This document shows positions 12,243 to 23,369 of a stretch of DNA of 64,000 bases, one piece after another. The notes under the pieces were generated by a model. That model was not told where the DNA came from. It did no database searches and worked only from the letters and a program-made list of their open reading frames with translations. This stretch comes from Torymus aiolomorphi (taxonomy: Eukaryota; Arthropoda; Insecta; Hymenoptera; Torymidae). Positions within the stretch are counted from its first letter, which is position 1; every line of letters starts with the position of its first letter. The stretch is taken from the NCBI GenBank assembly GCA_036365515.1, contig CM070873.1, forward strand, positions 216,737,376-216,801,375, given 5' to 3'. The translations under genes and the position numbers were made by a program.

Positions 12243-13246
12243 ATGTATCCAACTTTCTTCGTGTTTCTACTGATATCATTTGCTAATGCTCTTGATGATA
12301 ATTCAATAACAGAAAGTTCTTCTTCAACGATAGTAACTGAAGCTCCAATTATTCTTCCTACAACAGGAACTACTGTAATAGGTTGCATGTGTGGAGTATT
12401 TTTAAGTGGACAATTCAAAAAAGGAAGTAAGGGACAGCCAAAAGGAAATCCTGCTCTTCTTCATGAACATTCTGATACATTTCCTTGCAGTAACATTGGC
12501 AATAAGATGTGCACTAATAAATGTCTGGATGTTGTAAGTTGCCTTGATATTCTTTCATTAACTCTTCATTTTAATTTACAGTAAATTGAAAAATTTTATG
12601 AAAATATGTATATTAATATATTTATTTGATACTGTATATACTTACCAAATAGAAAAATTTATAAATTTTAAAAAAATTATCACGTAATAAGATATAGTTA
12701 GACATTATTTTTGTCTAAATAATAACTGGAAAAAATAAAAACTATTGTTCAAAGTTTATGGTAAATTGTGCATTTTCTTTTTATTTTCAATAGACAATTG
12801 GACAATAGAATTTTTTGATAAAATAAATAATTTTAAGACTTGTATGTACACAAGTGAAACATTTTTAGATTATTAGATTATTTATTTTACAGATTGTGAA
12901 ACATTTACCCAATAGCCCAACTATCCTTTGTGGAGCTATTGATAGAGACTGTCACAAGGAAAGAGTAAGTAAAAGATGAAATTTATTGAAGTATTTATCA
13001 ATTCATTAATGCATAAAATTGTGCATTAATGCATTGATATCGAATTTCATTTTGTTAAAGTAAAATGAAATTCGAAAATTTCATAGTTTCATTTTAATTT
13101 CGAAAAATTTAATTCGAATATAATTTTTTTAGGCGTATTTATTTATTAAGAACTGTAAAGATGAATGGATAAACACAAATCTCTCTGCTGGACGAGAATA
13201 CTGCTGCAAGGATGGCCTTCCATACAAGTGTCCCCTTTTAAGCTGA
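12243..13246 (+). CDS. Fcp3C: Follicle cell protein 3C-1 homologue, secreted Cys-rich protein, 158 aa
   Basis: Three exons, 12243-12533, 12893-12964 and 13133-13246, all join in phase 0. The first 16-17 residues (MYPTFFVFLLISFANAL) are a signal peptide. A short Ser/Thr-rich spacer is followed by a compact Cys-rich domain with CMCGVFLSGQFKKGS, NKMCTNKCLDVIVKHLPNSP, CGAIDRDCHKERAYLFIKNC and SAGREYCCKDGLPYKCP. This is the nearly invariant core of insect follicle cell protein 3C-1, named for ovarian follicle-cell expression in Drosophila. Its biochemical role is not established. An AATAAA lies at 13346-13351, about 100 nt past the stop. The model is complete, with no disruption. Confidence 0.93.
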
Positions 13247-15006
13247 GTCCTCTCTCTCTAACTAGGATAAATTATATTATTTTTTTACACTATTAGTAAT
13301 TTAAGACTTGATAAAAGACGTATACATATAGACATAATATTAATTAATAAAAGATCTAGATCTCTTTTTTTAAGCGCGCTATTTTATTCATTTATAAACA
13401 CTAACAGACTCAACGTTAAATGTTTAACACATAACTAGGATTTTCTTTTTGAGTTAATAGTGAAATAGGCAGTTGAACCTTTTTCTGTAAAAGTAGCACT
13501 CGATAAAATTTGCTAGCATAAAAAAAACAACTGAGCAAAGGAGACAGCTCACAGCACGGAGGCTGTTAAACAAAATATACACCCTGCTACGTAAGAGGGT
13601 TCTAAATTTAGCCTCGATCGCTGGTGGGCCAGCCAAGAATACTGAACAGCAGCTGCCATCGGCTGCGTTGCGGATACTCGCTCGGCTCCATTTGAAATGA
13701 GAGAAAAAAAGCGACTCGACTATTTTTCCGACTCTTCCGCGAGTGGAAAAGTCGAGCTGGTCATCAGTCACTGCTGACTGGCGATATACCTAACGTCGAT
13801 CGCTGACGGGGTGAATACCGCGAACAGCCGTCGCAATGTGGGTCGGTTCCGGGATGAGTTGCCGCGCGACCACTAAGTAGTTTTTATCAAGGATGGTGAT
13901 CGAGCGAACGAGGGTATTTTTAAACCGCTTGGCAGACGGCTGCCCTTTCCGCGAATAATATCCCATCCGCGCTCGCAATCATGGTTGTTTTCTGGACTGC
14001 CGTCCGCGACGCGATTGCTGCTGCTCCCCGATCACTGCCCCGAGGCGCCGACAACGGCAACAACGACGACGACGACTACGGCGGCAGGGACGGCGGTAAC
14101 GACGACAACGACTGCTGCTGCGCGTGCCTGGTCAAAGATTGAACAGTCAGCTCTCTCGGTGCGCTTTGGTAATTTCTATAAGCGGCGCCAGAAATAACGT
14201 CTCGTGCCTCTGCGTTGCGCAGTCTCTGCGGATCAGACAAGTGCGTAACAAGTTATAACGAGTGTATAGTGCCTGATCAGAGATCTCATTCATTCGACTT
14301 AAAAAAAACTGCTATTGTTAGAGTTCGCGGGACTGGCGGTAATTGGGCAGGTAGCCCGTATTCATTGGTTCAAAACAAGTTCGAACTACATGCTGCGATA
14401 CAGCTTTTCTGTATTAATCAATCTACTGTGATTATTGTATTATATACTAAAAAAAATACGAAATTCAGCAACAAAGATTCTACTACTTCAGTTTTCAATG
14501 ATTTATAAAAGATTCTGATGCTTTTTTCTTTGTCCTATTCGACTTTTGTCTTTGAAGCTCAGAGTATACCGTTTTAATTTTGCTATTCCATAAGTTGCAA
14601 AGAATTATGAACTTTATAATTTTAATTTTAGTTCGTTACGTGTACAAAACATAGATTAAAATGAAAGGTAAACAATGTACCACTGTGGTTTGAATAAGTA
14701 CACGTTTCTTGCACACATAAATGATTTTATTAAAAATTTATAAGAGCTGATAATAAAACGAAAAACATTGTTTATTGAAGGTCGCACGAATATATACTTC
14801 CTTGTTCTAGTATTCATAGAATCAATCGTATGAATACTGAAATTTCGAAAATTATAGGCGAAAATCATATTATTTCCGTGCATGAGGTCGATGACTACTC
14901 GAAGTTTTGACGCCTCGTATCGCTATGCAATAATTGAAATTTTTAATTGTCAATTGCGAAAAAAAGTAAAATAAATCGAGAAAAGGCAAAAACGGAGGGT
15001 GAGAAT
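13247..15006. other. Intergenic region with CpG-rich promoter-like island (13540-14230)
   Basis: After the Fcp3C 3' end the sequence becomes GC- and CpG-rich at about 13540-14230. This includes CGAC/CTG trinucleotide runs at 14030-14130. A small frame from the ATG at 13981 encodes 53 residues rich in D, N and G with CCCACLVKD at its end; it looks like upstream sequence rather than a real gene. The island is probably the promoter/5'UTR of the plus-strand zinc-finger gene, with a candidate donor near 14170. Positions 14230-15000 are AT-rich and otherwise featureless. Confidence 0.45.
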
Positions 15007-18000
15007 ATGTGCGCGCGCTTACTGGCGTGCCCGCTGTGCTCGCAGCCCGGCTTCCTCACGCTGGACGCGCTGCGAGCCGGCCTCGTGAGCGTGGCCACGC
15101 GGCAGTTGGCCTGTCCGGTCTGCAACGAGGTCCTCCTTGGCATCGACAAACTGACCATCCACCTGTTTGGCCACACGATCAACCAGAATCAGCTCGTCCT
15201 CAGGACTGGAAACGACGCTGCAAAGATCATCCAGGTGACGGCCGGCGAGACTGGCAACGTCCAGGCGACGATCGTCCGCAATGGACAGACCATACCGATA
15301 CAGTCGTGGAACGTCCTGAACGCCAGCCAAACCCTCGAACCTGGCAGCAAGCCCCAGGAGGCTACGAGAGAAAGCACTGGCAGCGGGATCTACATACCGA
15401 TCGACGAGATTGAGTCCTTCAGAAATCTCACGGCGATCAAGGATGGTAATAATGTTATTCCCGTTAACAACGGCCAGGTGAGCTCCTGCACTTACTTTTT
15501 AATCTTGCCGTTATTAACCGAGACCCTTACATAAATATGATTTTTCATCTAATATTCAGAGTATCTCAACTGAAATGAAAGGGCGTCAAGTCATTTTTCT
15601 GCAAAACGTCACGCAGCAACCGAAACTCATCTCGTCGAATTTGATTAGTCAAAGTACGAACCCTGAAGCGTTACCCCCGGGTTTGTACCAGGCTATTCCC
15701 GCAGCAACCACGGCGACATGTACGACAAATAATAAAACCACTCTGATGGATCAAACGTGCAACCAAGAAAATAAAGTTAATGGAATCGACGCAACTGACG
15801 TATCGCAGAATGATGCCGATACCACCGAAAAAGAATTGTATACACAAGTAAGGATACATTTAATAGAAATTTATCTCAAAAATAAATATTATTTCTATGA
15901 CGAGACGATGCTGAAACTTGTGGCTTTCTTAAATCAACAGACTTCTTCGCAATTTTCCCCCTCGCACACGGATAGACTGGCAGATCTCGTGAAAAACGCC
16001 CAGATTACGGCGTCGCCACTGGGTACCTTCCATGACTCGTATGACTGCTCAAAGCCCGCGTCACCGGAAGTCCAAGAGATAAGTTCGCAAGGAAGCTCGT
16101 CGCGGATTCTGCCGGCCGCCGAACGCACAGAACGCTGCAACATCTGCGGCTTTCACTTCCCCGACCGGAATATTCTCATACTGCACAAGCAGCTCGTTCA
16201 CATGATTAAGGAAAAGGACTCGAACATAGCACCTGAGGACCTCATGAAGAATTATCCCTGCCACTTGTGCACCAAAGTCTTCAAGATGAGAGGGAGCCTT
16301 ATGGTACACATGAGGGTGGCGCATCCTGGATTCAATGCCGTTAATTCCGGAAGAAGTAAGAAATATTTTTAGTTCATATCTGTATTTACTTCCTTGAAAA
16401 ATGTTCTAAACTAAGTCCAAGATTCAAATTAAGATACCCAATTTTCAATTGGATACCATTTGTTCATTACGATAAAAGTAATAATTTTTTCTATTTTTTT
16501 GATTGTTATACATATTTAAAATACAATGTATTGAAATAATTATTATGCATTTTAATATAAAACTAATTACTCTAGGTACTCTGCAGAAAGAACAAATAAA
16601 GGAACAATCAAACGAAACAGAAACAACATCAAATGAGTCTGAAAACAGTTATAGCTGTCCCATATGCAGCAAAAAATTTAGAAAGGTAAAATTTTTTAAT
16701 TATAATTTGTAAGAAATAAACAGTTAATTCTATATAAAATATTGCAGGAACAGCATGTTACCCAACACATAAAAATACATGATGGTAAACAGTGGAAGTG
16801 TGATGTATGCAGTAAAATGTTTACAACCAAGTATTTTCTCAAAAAACATAAAAGACTTCACTCGGGTGAAATGCCATACAAGTGTAATATTTGTGATAAG
16901 ACATTTACTTTCCAACAGTCTTATCACAAGCATAAGCTCTATCATAAAGACGATAAACCGCATTCATGCGCATCTTGCGGCCGTTCGTTCAAAGAACTTT
17001 CCACATTGCACAATCATGAAAGGATTCACACGGGAGAGAAGCCATTTGCCTGTGAAACATGTGGTACGATGTTTCCATCGAACCCTGTTCTATCACTTGC
17101 TTCTTTATTTCGACTAAGAATTGTGCTTTAAATTGTACTGTTTTACAGTTCCTACTAACACTATGTGTGTCAAGATTCACACATTATATGTTTTAAATAT
17201 GTATGACAAAATATGGTAAGTTTTGTCATTTTAATCTTTTTTCTGTCCTCTTTTCAAGGGAAAGAAAAGCATAAGTCATTTAAAATTAACTTTTTGAAAA
17301 CTCTGATTTTATATTACATTAAAAACATATTAAATGTTTTGTTTCTTAATAAATTCCTAATAATTTTTTTTCAATTAATATTAAATAATTATAAGGGAAT
17401 GTTGGATACCGACGCGATTCCTACCCTACCGGCACATTAATTTATAAGTTTTTTTTATAGAAACTGATTAAAGAAAAACTTAACTTCAGACTCTCGGTTT
17501 AACGTAAATAATGCTATGATTTTTTTTAAGTCATTCTATTAATATATATCTATATCATTCATGTGATTCTTTAAAAATATTTTTATGCAAATATTGTTAT
17601 TTTTGAAAACGCTAATCTTATATATAATATTAATAGAATTGCCAAAAAGTCGTGAAGTTGAATTGTTTTTGAATAAATTTTTATAAATTAACTTAATATT
17701 TATAACCGTTAAGCCGGTAGGAATCGCGTCTGACATCTCCTTGATTTACTATTTAACTTCTTTCTATAATTGTGAAACAGTGATCTTCAAAAAAAGTTGA
17801 TTGACGGTTAAGGAATGTAATATTAAAAGTTTTACACGTTTTTTTTGTATGAAGCCAGTAGTATATTGGACAGTGTTTTTCTTTAATCTTTTCTAATTAA
17901 AATGAAATCGTGAACAAAAAATCGCAAATAAACTGCCAACTTTTACTACTAGTACTGTCAGTTTTCAAATAATATTCTAAAATAATATTTAATATTTTTT

Positions 18001-21000
18001 AATAAGAATTACCGCGAAATATTTTTCTTGAAAAGTCTTTTAGATTCAGAAGGAATTGCTATATATAGACACCTCAAAATTAAAGTGAAACGATATAATT
18101 CGTCCAAGGGTAAAATAAAATATTTTGCTACAAAGAAAACTATGACCCATAGATGAGTCTCGGTGAATAAATGTTAAAAAGTGTCTGTAATTTTTGAAAA
18201 TAATAATTAATACTAATATATAATTAACTTGCAAATAAGATACTTATGTTTTTACTCCTTGTGATTGTTGCTTTAATAATATACTAAAATTTTATAGCAT
18301 TATTCAATATTAATTATTCTCAGATTCAGTACGTAACAAAATTGATATAAATAATTGTTTTACAATTTGACAAGTTATAGGACGGTCTCACTAAGTATCT
18401 TCTTTCAGGAAAACGTTTCCGACAACGGGTTTCATACTTGGTACATCGTAGAATTCATACGGGAGCTATGCCGTACAATTGCACAGCTTGCGGCAAAAAC
18501 TTTAGATATAAGGTAATTCCTAATGTTTAGTTAGTTACAAAGGATTAAAATTGGTAAAAAATTGTAAAACTGAAAATTTGTTTGCTTAAAAAATGGTAGC
18601 AGTACATAAAATTTTCTTGTATAAGATTATGTAGCATATTTGTAAATATTGCAAACTGCTACAAAAAACTAACGGTTATCCTATAACAACCTTTCTTCAA
18701 TGCGCATTCAATGTAACATGTAACATGTCCGTTGTAACGAAAAAAAAATTCTTTTCTGATATCTACCAAATTCATAATCAATGATAGAAAAGAACATACC
18801 GAAGGTCGTATTTTTCTACCATTGATTATGAATTTGGTAGATATCGAACAAGAAATCTTTTTTCGTGTTACAACGGACATGTTACATGTTACATTGAAAG
18901 CGCAGTGAAGTAAGGCGGTAATAGTACATTATGCAACAAACGAGTCAAGTCGTAGATCATTTCCGTGAGTCGGTTCGCTTCGCTCAGGTAGTAATCACCT
19001 TTAATAATCGACTTTACTCCCGTTTTGCTTATAGCACTTCATTTCCGACTCAACTGTCGCCTTTTTGTTGACTTGGAAAAATGAAGCTACATGAGACCAA
19101 TTTTTAAATATGCCTCGGTGAAAACAGGGAATAATAGTATGTGACAAGGGAGTAAAGTCGCAGATTATTCCCGCGGATGAGAATTCTCCCAATAACCCAA
19201 TAGTCCACCCGAGGGAATAATCGACTTTACTCTTGTGTTACATACTTATAGTACTTTATTCCCAGTTCCACGATGCCCACTTTGTTGACTTGGAAAGTGG
19301 GACAGCATCAGACAAAATTTTCAATGGCGCTGGCAAAGCGCGAGAGATAAGATTTGTTGGTAATCCGATACGGTCCAATTTGTTGAAGCCTTTCAAAAAT
19401 ATTGAATATTTTTACAATAATACATTTATTTTGTATTTATATGTTATAATTTTGTTAGTTTTAACTAAATTCACCGTAGATGTAAAAAGTTAGACGATGT
19501 TACTTTATTTCAGCATATGCGGGATATAAGATACTTTATGACTCGCAAATGAGGAAATAAAGTAAAAGAGGGAATCAAACGCAATATTTACTCCTCTTTT
19601 GAGGCTACTATAAAGTGCCCATTATAGTGGAGATGGGAATAAAAAATTTGAAATATTTAAAAACCGAGGAATTTATAGTACATTATGTAACAAGGGAAAA
19701 AAGTCGCTCTTGATTCCCGCGCGAATGATTGACTTTTCTCCCGAGTTACATTTAGTACTTTGTTCCCATCTCAAATGTGACCTCAACTCAAATTAATTTT
19801 TTTTCTGCAAATTTAAAAGAAGGAAACAAGTATAACTTTGGTCCCGCTTTTCAGAGAAAAAAGTGGCCATTTTAGTTGAGATGGGAATAACATTTTTTAT
19901 TCCCATCTCCACTATAATGGGCACTTTATAGCCGAAAAGTGGGCTCAAAGTAGCGTCTAATTCCCTTTTTACTTTATTTCGGCTTATGCGGGAATAAAGT
20001 AACATTTTTTAATTTTTTACATTTATGATGAATTTGGTTAAAACAAAATTATAACACATAAATACAAAATAACTTCTCAAGTCTACAAAGTGGCCACAGT
20101 GGAGCTAGAAATAGTGTACTATATATAGCACTGGACTAAAGTCGCAGATTATTCCCGCGGGTAAGTTCACTGCCCGAGCGAGCGTAACGAAGCAAGCTGT
20201 TGTTACATAATGTACTATTATTTCCTGTTTTGAAGGAATGAAATATAAGAAGGAATAAAATGCTATTTTTGTCCCGTTTTTCGGGTCAATAAAGAGGCCA
20301 TTATAGTAGAGTCCCTAATAAAAGAAATTATCGTTTGTAGATTTTACACATCTATAATAAAAAATATTTTTTATAGGTCAGTCAGAGAACTCATAAATGT
20401 TTTCAACAACCATCTGACTCACCCACAGAGCAAATGGAAAATGTTGATAATCCAGAAACATCTGAAATGGATGAAAACCAGGAAACTTTACGAGAACAAA
20501 TCCAACAAACTGTGGATTCCCCAAATATAAGTGAAGAAAATCAGTATGTTTTAGTACTAAATGAGAAAGGTCATCATGTTTTAAAAAAGAAAAAAGATGT
20601 ACCAAATTCTAATGATCCAAATAGAGAAGATTCTATTGAGCATGAAAAAGATAGTACAAATGACAGTGATGAATTTATGTCAAATATATGGAATGAAAAT
20701 ACTACTAGTGAGATGGACTTCAAAGAAAGTAATAATAAAACAAATGAATTAGTTTCAAACCTAATGGAAGATACAAGCTTATGGAATGGAGCATCCAATA
20801 ATAAAGATGATTCCCAAACTTCTAACGATGACATTTCAAAGCGATTCCACACGAAAGTACTGAATGATGAGTTTACAAATAATATCTGGAATCAAGCGTC
20901 AGCTAATGAAACGGCTTATGAAAAAAATTCTGGTAAAAATCAATTAAATAACGCCGATGATTTTTTTTCTATGGTAATGTCTCCTTTAGAAAATGAAATA

Positions 21001-21237
21001 TCCTCTCCCTCAACAGAAATGAAACTCTTAAGGCTATCTTCACCAGTTGGTAGCAAAGAAAATTCATCTGAAACAAACGATTGTTTTCCACCAATGGATA
21101 ACAGCGCAAATGCCGTCCAGGTAGATAGTAATGGTATTGGCGAGAGTTTTAGGGACAAAAACGTCAATTTATCCACACTTCAAACCATTAATGAAGATTC
21201 ATTAAAAGAGTTATTATATAGCATTACTGACAAATAG
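15007..21237 (+). CDS. C2H2 zinc-finger transcription factor, 7 exons, 854 aa
   Basis: Exons 15007-15477, 15560-15847, 15941-16355, 16576-16685, 16748-17063, 18409-18512 and 20377-21237 join with consistent phases. I chose the ATG at 15007 because no ATG lies upstream in frame. The N-terminus has two Cys pairs (CPLC near residue 8, CPVC near 39) and the helix LTIHLFGH. Fingers follow from about residue 319: [56 protein letters not shown] and CTACGKNF, several with TGEKP-type linkers. The last finger is degenerate across the exon 6/7 junction ([10 protein letters not shown]), lacking a proper second ligand pair. The C-terminal ~285 residues are acidic and Ser/Asn-rich, without a recognisable domain, probably a transactivation or interaction region. 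The N-terminal block is distinctive but I do not recognise the orthologue. Confidence 0.88.
17395..17740. mobile_element. 346-bp inverted-repeat MITE in zinc-finger gene intron 5
   Basis: The left end GGGAATGTTGGATACCGACG and the reverse complement of the right end GGAGATGTCAGACGCGATTC belong to the same terminal repeat. The similarity extends inward about 100 bp (CGATTCCTACC...ATTAATTTATAA). Flanks are ATAA and TTGA, possibly decayed TTAA duplications. A related copy lies at about 53930-54072. Confidence 0.6.
18687..20300. repeat. Cluster of nested palindromic hairpin repeats in zinc-finger gene intron 6
   Basis: 18687-18912 is an imperfect palindrome whose arms share 'aatgtaacatgtaacatgtc' and 'gatatctaccaaattcataa'. 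From 18928 onward at least four related stem units start with 'tagtacattatg' followed by 'aacaa', and contain 'agtaaagtcgcagattattc'-like arms (18928, 19132-19250, 19676-19770, 20120-20220). Loops contain symmetric GC-rich cores such as 'gttcgcttcgctcagg' (18972) and 'gcccgagcgagcgtaacgaa' (20173). The units appear inserted within or next to each other. No protein frame of note is present. Confidence 0.75.
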
Positions 21238-21556
21238 AGAGTAGTGATATATTTTTAATTATTTATACAATTGAAGATATTTTTGAATGTATGATAATTC
21301 TGCCATTTTTTATTTTGTTTTACGTTGTATAATAATTGTGATACCATTCTTTTACTATTGCATGCTTTATATTGTAGTATGATCCTTGAGTTGGATTGTT
21401 TTGTATAAGATTGTGTATTTCAAAAAAGTAACATTCAGTTTATAAAAATGTACTCATTGTACGTTTGTAAGTACTGTTGTTCATATTCTTGTTTCTGTTA
21501 CCACAGTTAACATTTTTATGTATTTTCCTATTATTAAAATAATTGGCTAACAAATC

Positions 21557-21562
21557 AATAAA
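21557..21562 (+). terminator. Poly(A) signal for zinc-finger gene
   Basis: An AATAAA lies about 320 nt after the TAG at 21237, overlapping a second AATAAA four bases on. It is the first canonical signal in the 3' flank. Confidence 0.5.
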
Positions 21563-21900
21563 TAAAATAGATCATTTCTAAACTGATTATATTATTATGA
21601 AAAAAATCAAGAACTTATTTGATTGCTAGCTGATTAATTAGTTGATTTTTTTCACCCAATATTTTAACTACCCTTTACACCTGTGAGTGGTCCCTAATCA
21701 AAGATCACACGCCAAAATTTTACACTATGAAAAAATCAGAAAACCACTAAGATTTACTTAAAAAATGATATGTAATTCGCCTTGTTAAGATCAACGTCAG
21801 CGCCCCTCGCGGACAAAATTCGAACTGCTTATTGAAGGATAAACACAGCTGATTAGCATGAGCAGTATACGATTATACGAACCAAAGATTATTTAATTAA

Positions 21901-22435
21901 GGTGGCTCATGCGTTTGGTGCCGTATCAAGTCGGGGCGCCGCAAGGGGCTTCTTTATTATTGCTAAATTAAGTTAACGTATTTTACGTAAATTTATTGTA
22001 AATAACTTCTAAATGTTCAAACAAAAAAAAGATTTTATAAATAAGTAAAAACTTTGCTAATTTGTCGCTACATTTATATGACTGGTCGCAGTGCGCATGC
22101 GCAGTAGCACATGTGTAACGTTTATTGCTAATATCTTTTTTGTTTGGTCGTTAACCTATAATTCTGATGATATCATTAGATTTTTCACAAAAAAATCTTT
22201 AATTTCATATATTGTACATTAAAAACTGCTTTTTTACAAGTTACTACGAAGCAATAAACTGTTCATTCCCATAAGGTTATGTGTTAAACGTACCTATTTA
22301 TAAACTCAGTTTTTTCGATAATTTGGTTGTTGACCTACAATTTTCTTAGTACAGATCGAAAGTTTAATGTCTAAAGAACATATTTGTTAAGTTTAAGATG
22401 TATCTGCTTTTTTATAAGAAATCGCATGAGCCACC
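21901..22435. mobile_element. 535-bp TTAA-flanked MITE
   Basis: The ends are GGTGGCTCATGCG and its reverse complement CGCATGAGCCACC, bordered by TTAA at 21897-21900 and 22436-22439. TTAA duplication is typical of piggyBac and Kolobok superfamilies. The interior is AT-rich and noncoding. The opposite arm of the surrounding inverted repeat keeps the uninterrupted site, which confirms the insertion boundaries. Confidence 0.85.
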
Positions 22436-22462
22436 TTAAAACATAAAATAAGTAGTGATCCA

Positions 22463-22652
22463 ATGAACGTCTTAAAATCATTTATTGATTTATCTGATAT
22501 TATCAAATATATTGGCAATGGAACAATGTCTTATGTGGAAGGCGAAAGAGTTTATAAGGCTAATCATATAATATTTTGTGGGTTAGCCAAAGAAAGTAAT
22601 TATTGCTCAGCAGAGATAATAGCACTGTGCATAAAAACGTCAGGTTTACAAG
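22463..22652 (+). pseudogene. Inverted partial copy of SWIM-protein N-terminus
   Basis: The reading frame MNVLKSFIDLSDIIKYIGNG parallels the intact-looking minus-strand copy at 23224 through to SGLQE and then diverges. It ends before any zinc-binding residues, so it is a truncated fragment formed by the inverted duplication. Confidence 0.7.
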
Positions 22653-22659
22653 AACATTT

Positions 22660-23224
22660 CACTTGGAGGAATTTGGAATCTGTTTTCTTCAAATGGCAAA
22701 AATGTTTCAATTCTACAGCTTCATACATTTTTTAAGCTGCCTGTTTTAGCTTACCCCACTGTTGTTTTAAATCCGTGCAAGATACATCTTGAATAATACA
22801 TGATGGAGTTCTTAAAAGAATTAAAACATTTTATAAATGCTTTAAATATTTACTCATCATTAAGAAAATAAATAAAACAATAATTTTGAACTGACTTGTG
22901 AAGGTGAATTAAAACTGCAACAGAGTGTTTGCATTTTCCCAAAATACCAGCTTTACAAGAGCACACACAATGAATGATATTTTCATCACCACATACATTT
23001 GAAGAGATCTTTACTCTTATTTCATGAGGAGATTCTTGTAAACCCGACATTTTTAGGCACAGTGTTATTATCTCTGCTGAGCAATCATTACTTTCTTTGG
23101 CTAACCCACAAAATATTATATAATTAGCCTTATAAACTCTTTCGCCTTCCTCATAAGGCCTTGTTCTATTGCCAATATATCTGATAATATCAGATAAATC
23201 AATAAATGATTTTAAGACGTTCAT
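22660..23224 (-). pseudogene. SWIM-type zinc-finger protein fragment (mobile-element associated)
   Basis: From the ATG at 23224 a 124-residue frame runs to 22850. It ends in a SWIM-type motif, CSCKAGILGKCKH (C-x-C ... C-x-H). Further along the same strand (about 22790-22660) another coding-like piece, DLKQQWGKLKQAA, is followed by an in-frame TAA and then MYEAVELKHFCHLKK, so the downstream part is broken. Proteins of this kind in arthropods usually continue into a YqaJ-type nuclease domain and occur as multicopy families. That domain is absent here. I interpret this as a decayed, truncated copy. Confidence 0.65.
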
Positions 23225-23369
23225 CGGATCACTAATTATTTTATTTTTTAATTAAATAATCTTTGGTTCGTATACCGCTCATGCTAATCAGCTGTGTTTA
23301 TCCTTCAATAAGCAGTTCGAATTTTGGCCGCGAGGGGCGCTGACGCTGGTCTTAATAAGGCGAATTCAT

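Larger units (their letters stand above)
21774..23366. repeat. Large inverted repeat carrying SWIM-domain fragments
   Basis: The left arm begins 'aattcgccttgttaagatca' (21774). The right arm ends with its reverse complement 'cttaataaggcgaatt' (23366). Homology continues inward through 'cagctgattagcatgag' and 'gatccaatgaacgtctt' to about 22652 on the left and 23035 on the right. The left arm is interrupted by a 535-bp MITE that the right arm lacks. Both arms encode the same N-terminal peptide of a SWIM-type protein in opposite directions. Confidence 0.85.

Noticed and set aside
14947..15006. Upstream extension of the zinc-finger protein to 14947
   Set aside because: The extension begins with TTG, not ATG. 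The first in-frame ATG is at 15007 and directly precedes the conserved Cys-pair region.
17064..17131. Continuation of zinc-finger exon 5 through 17131
   Set aside because: The finger pattern breaks exactly at the donor after 17063. Joining to the acceptor before 18409 gives a regular finger (CETCGKRF), so the extension is intron.
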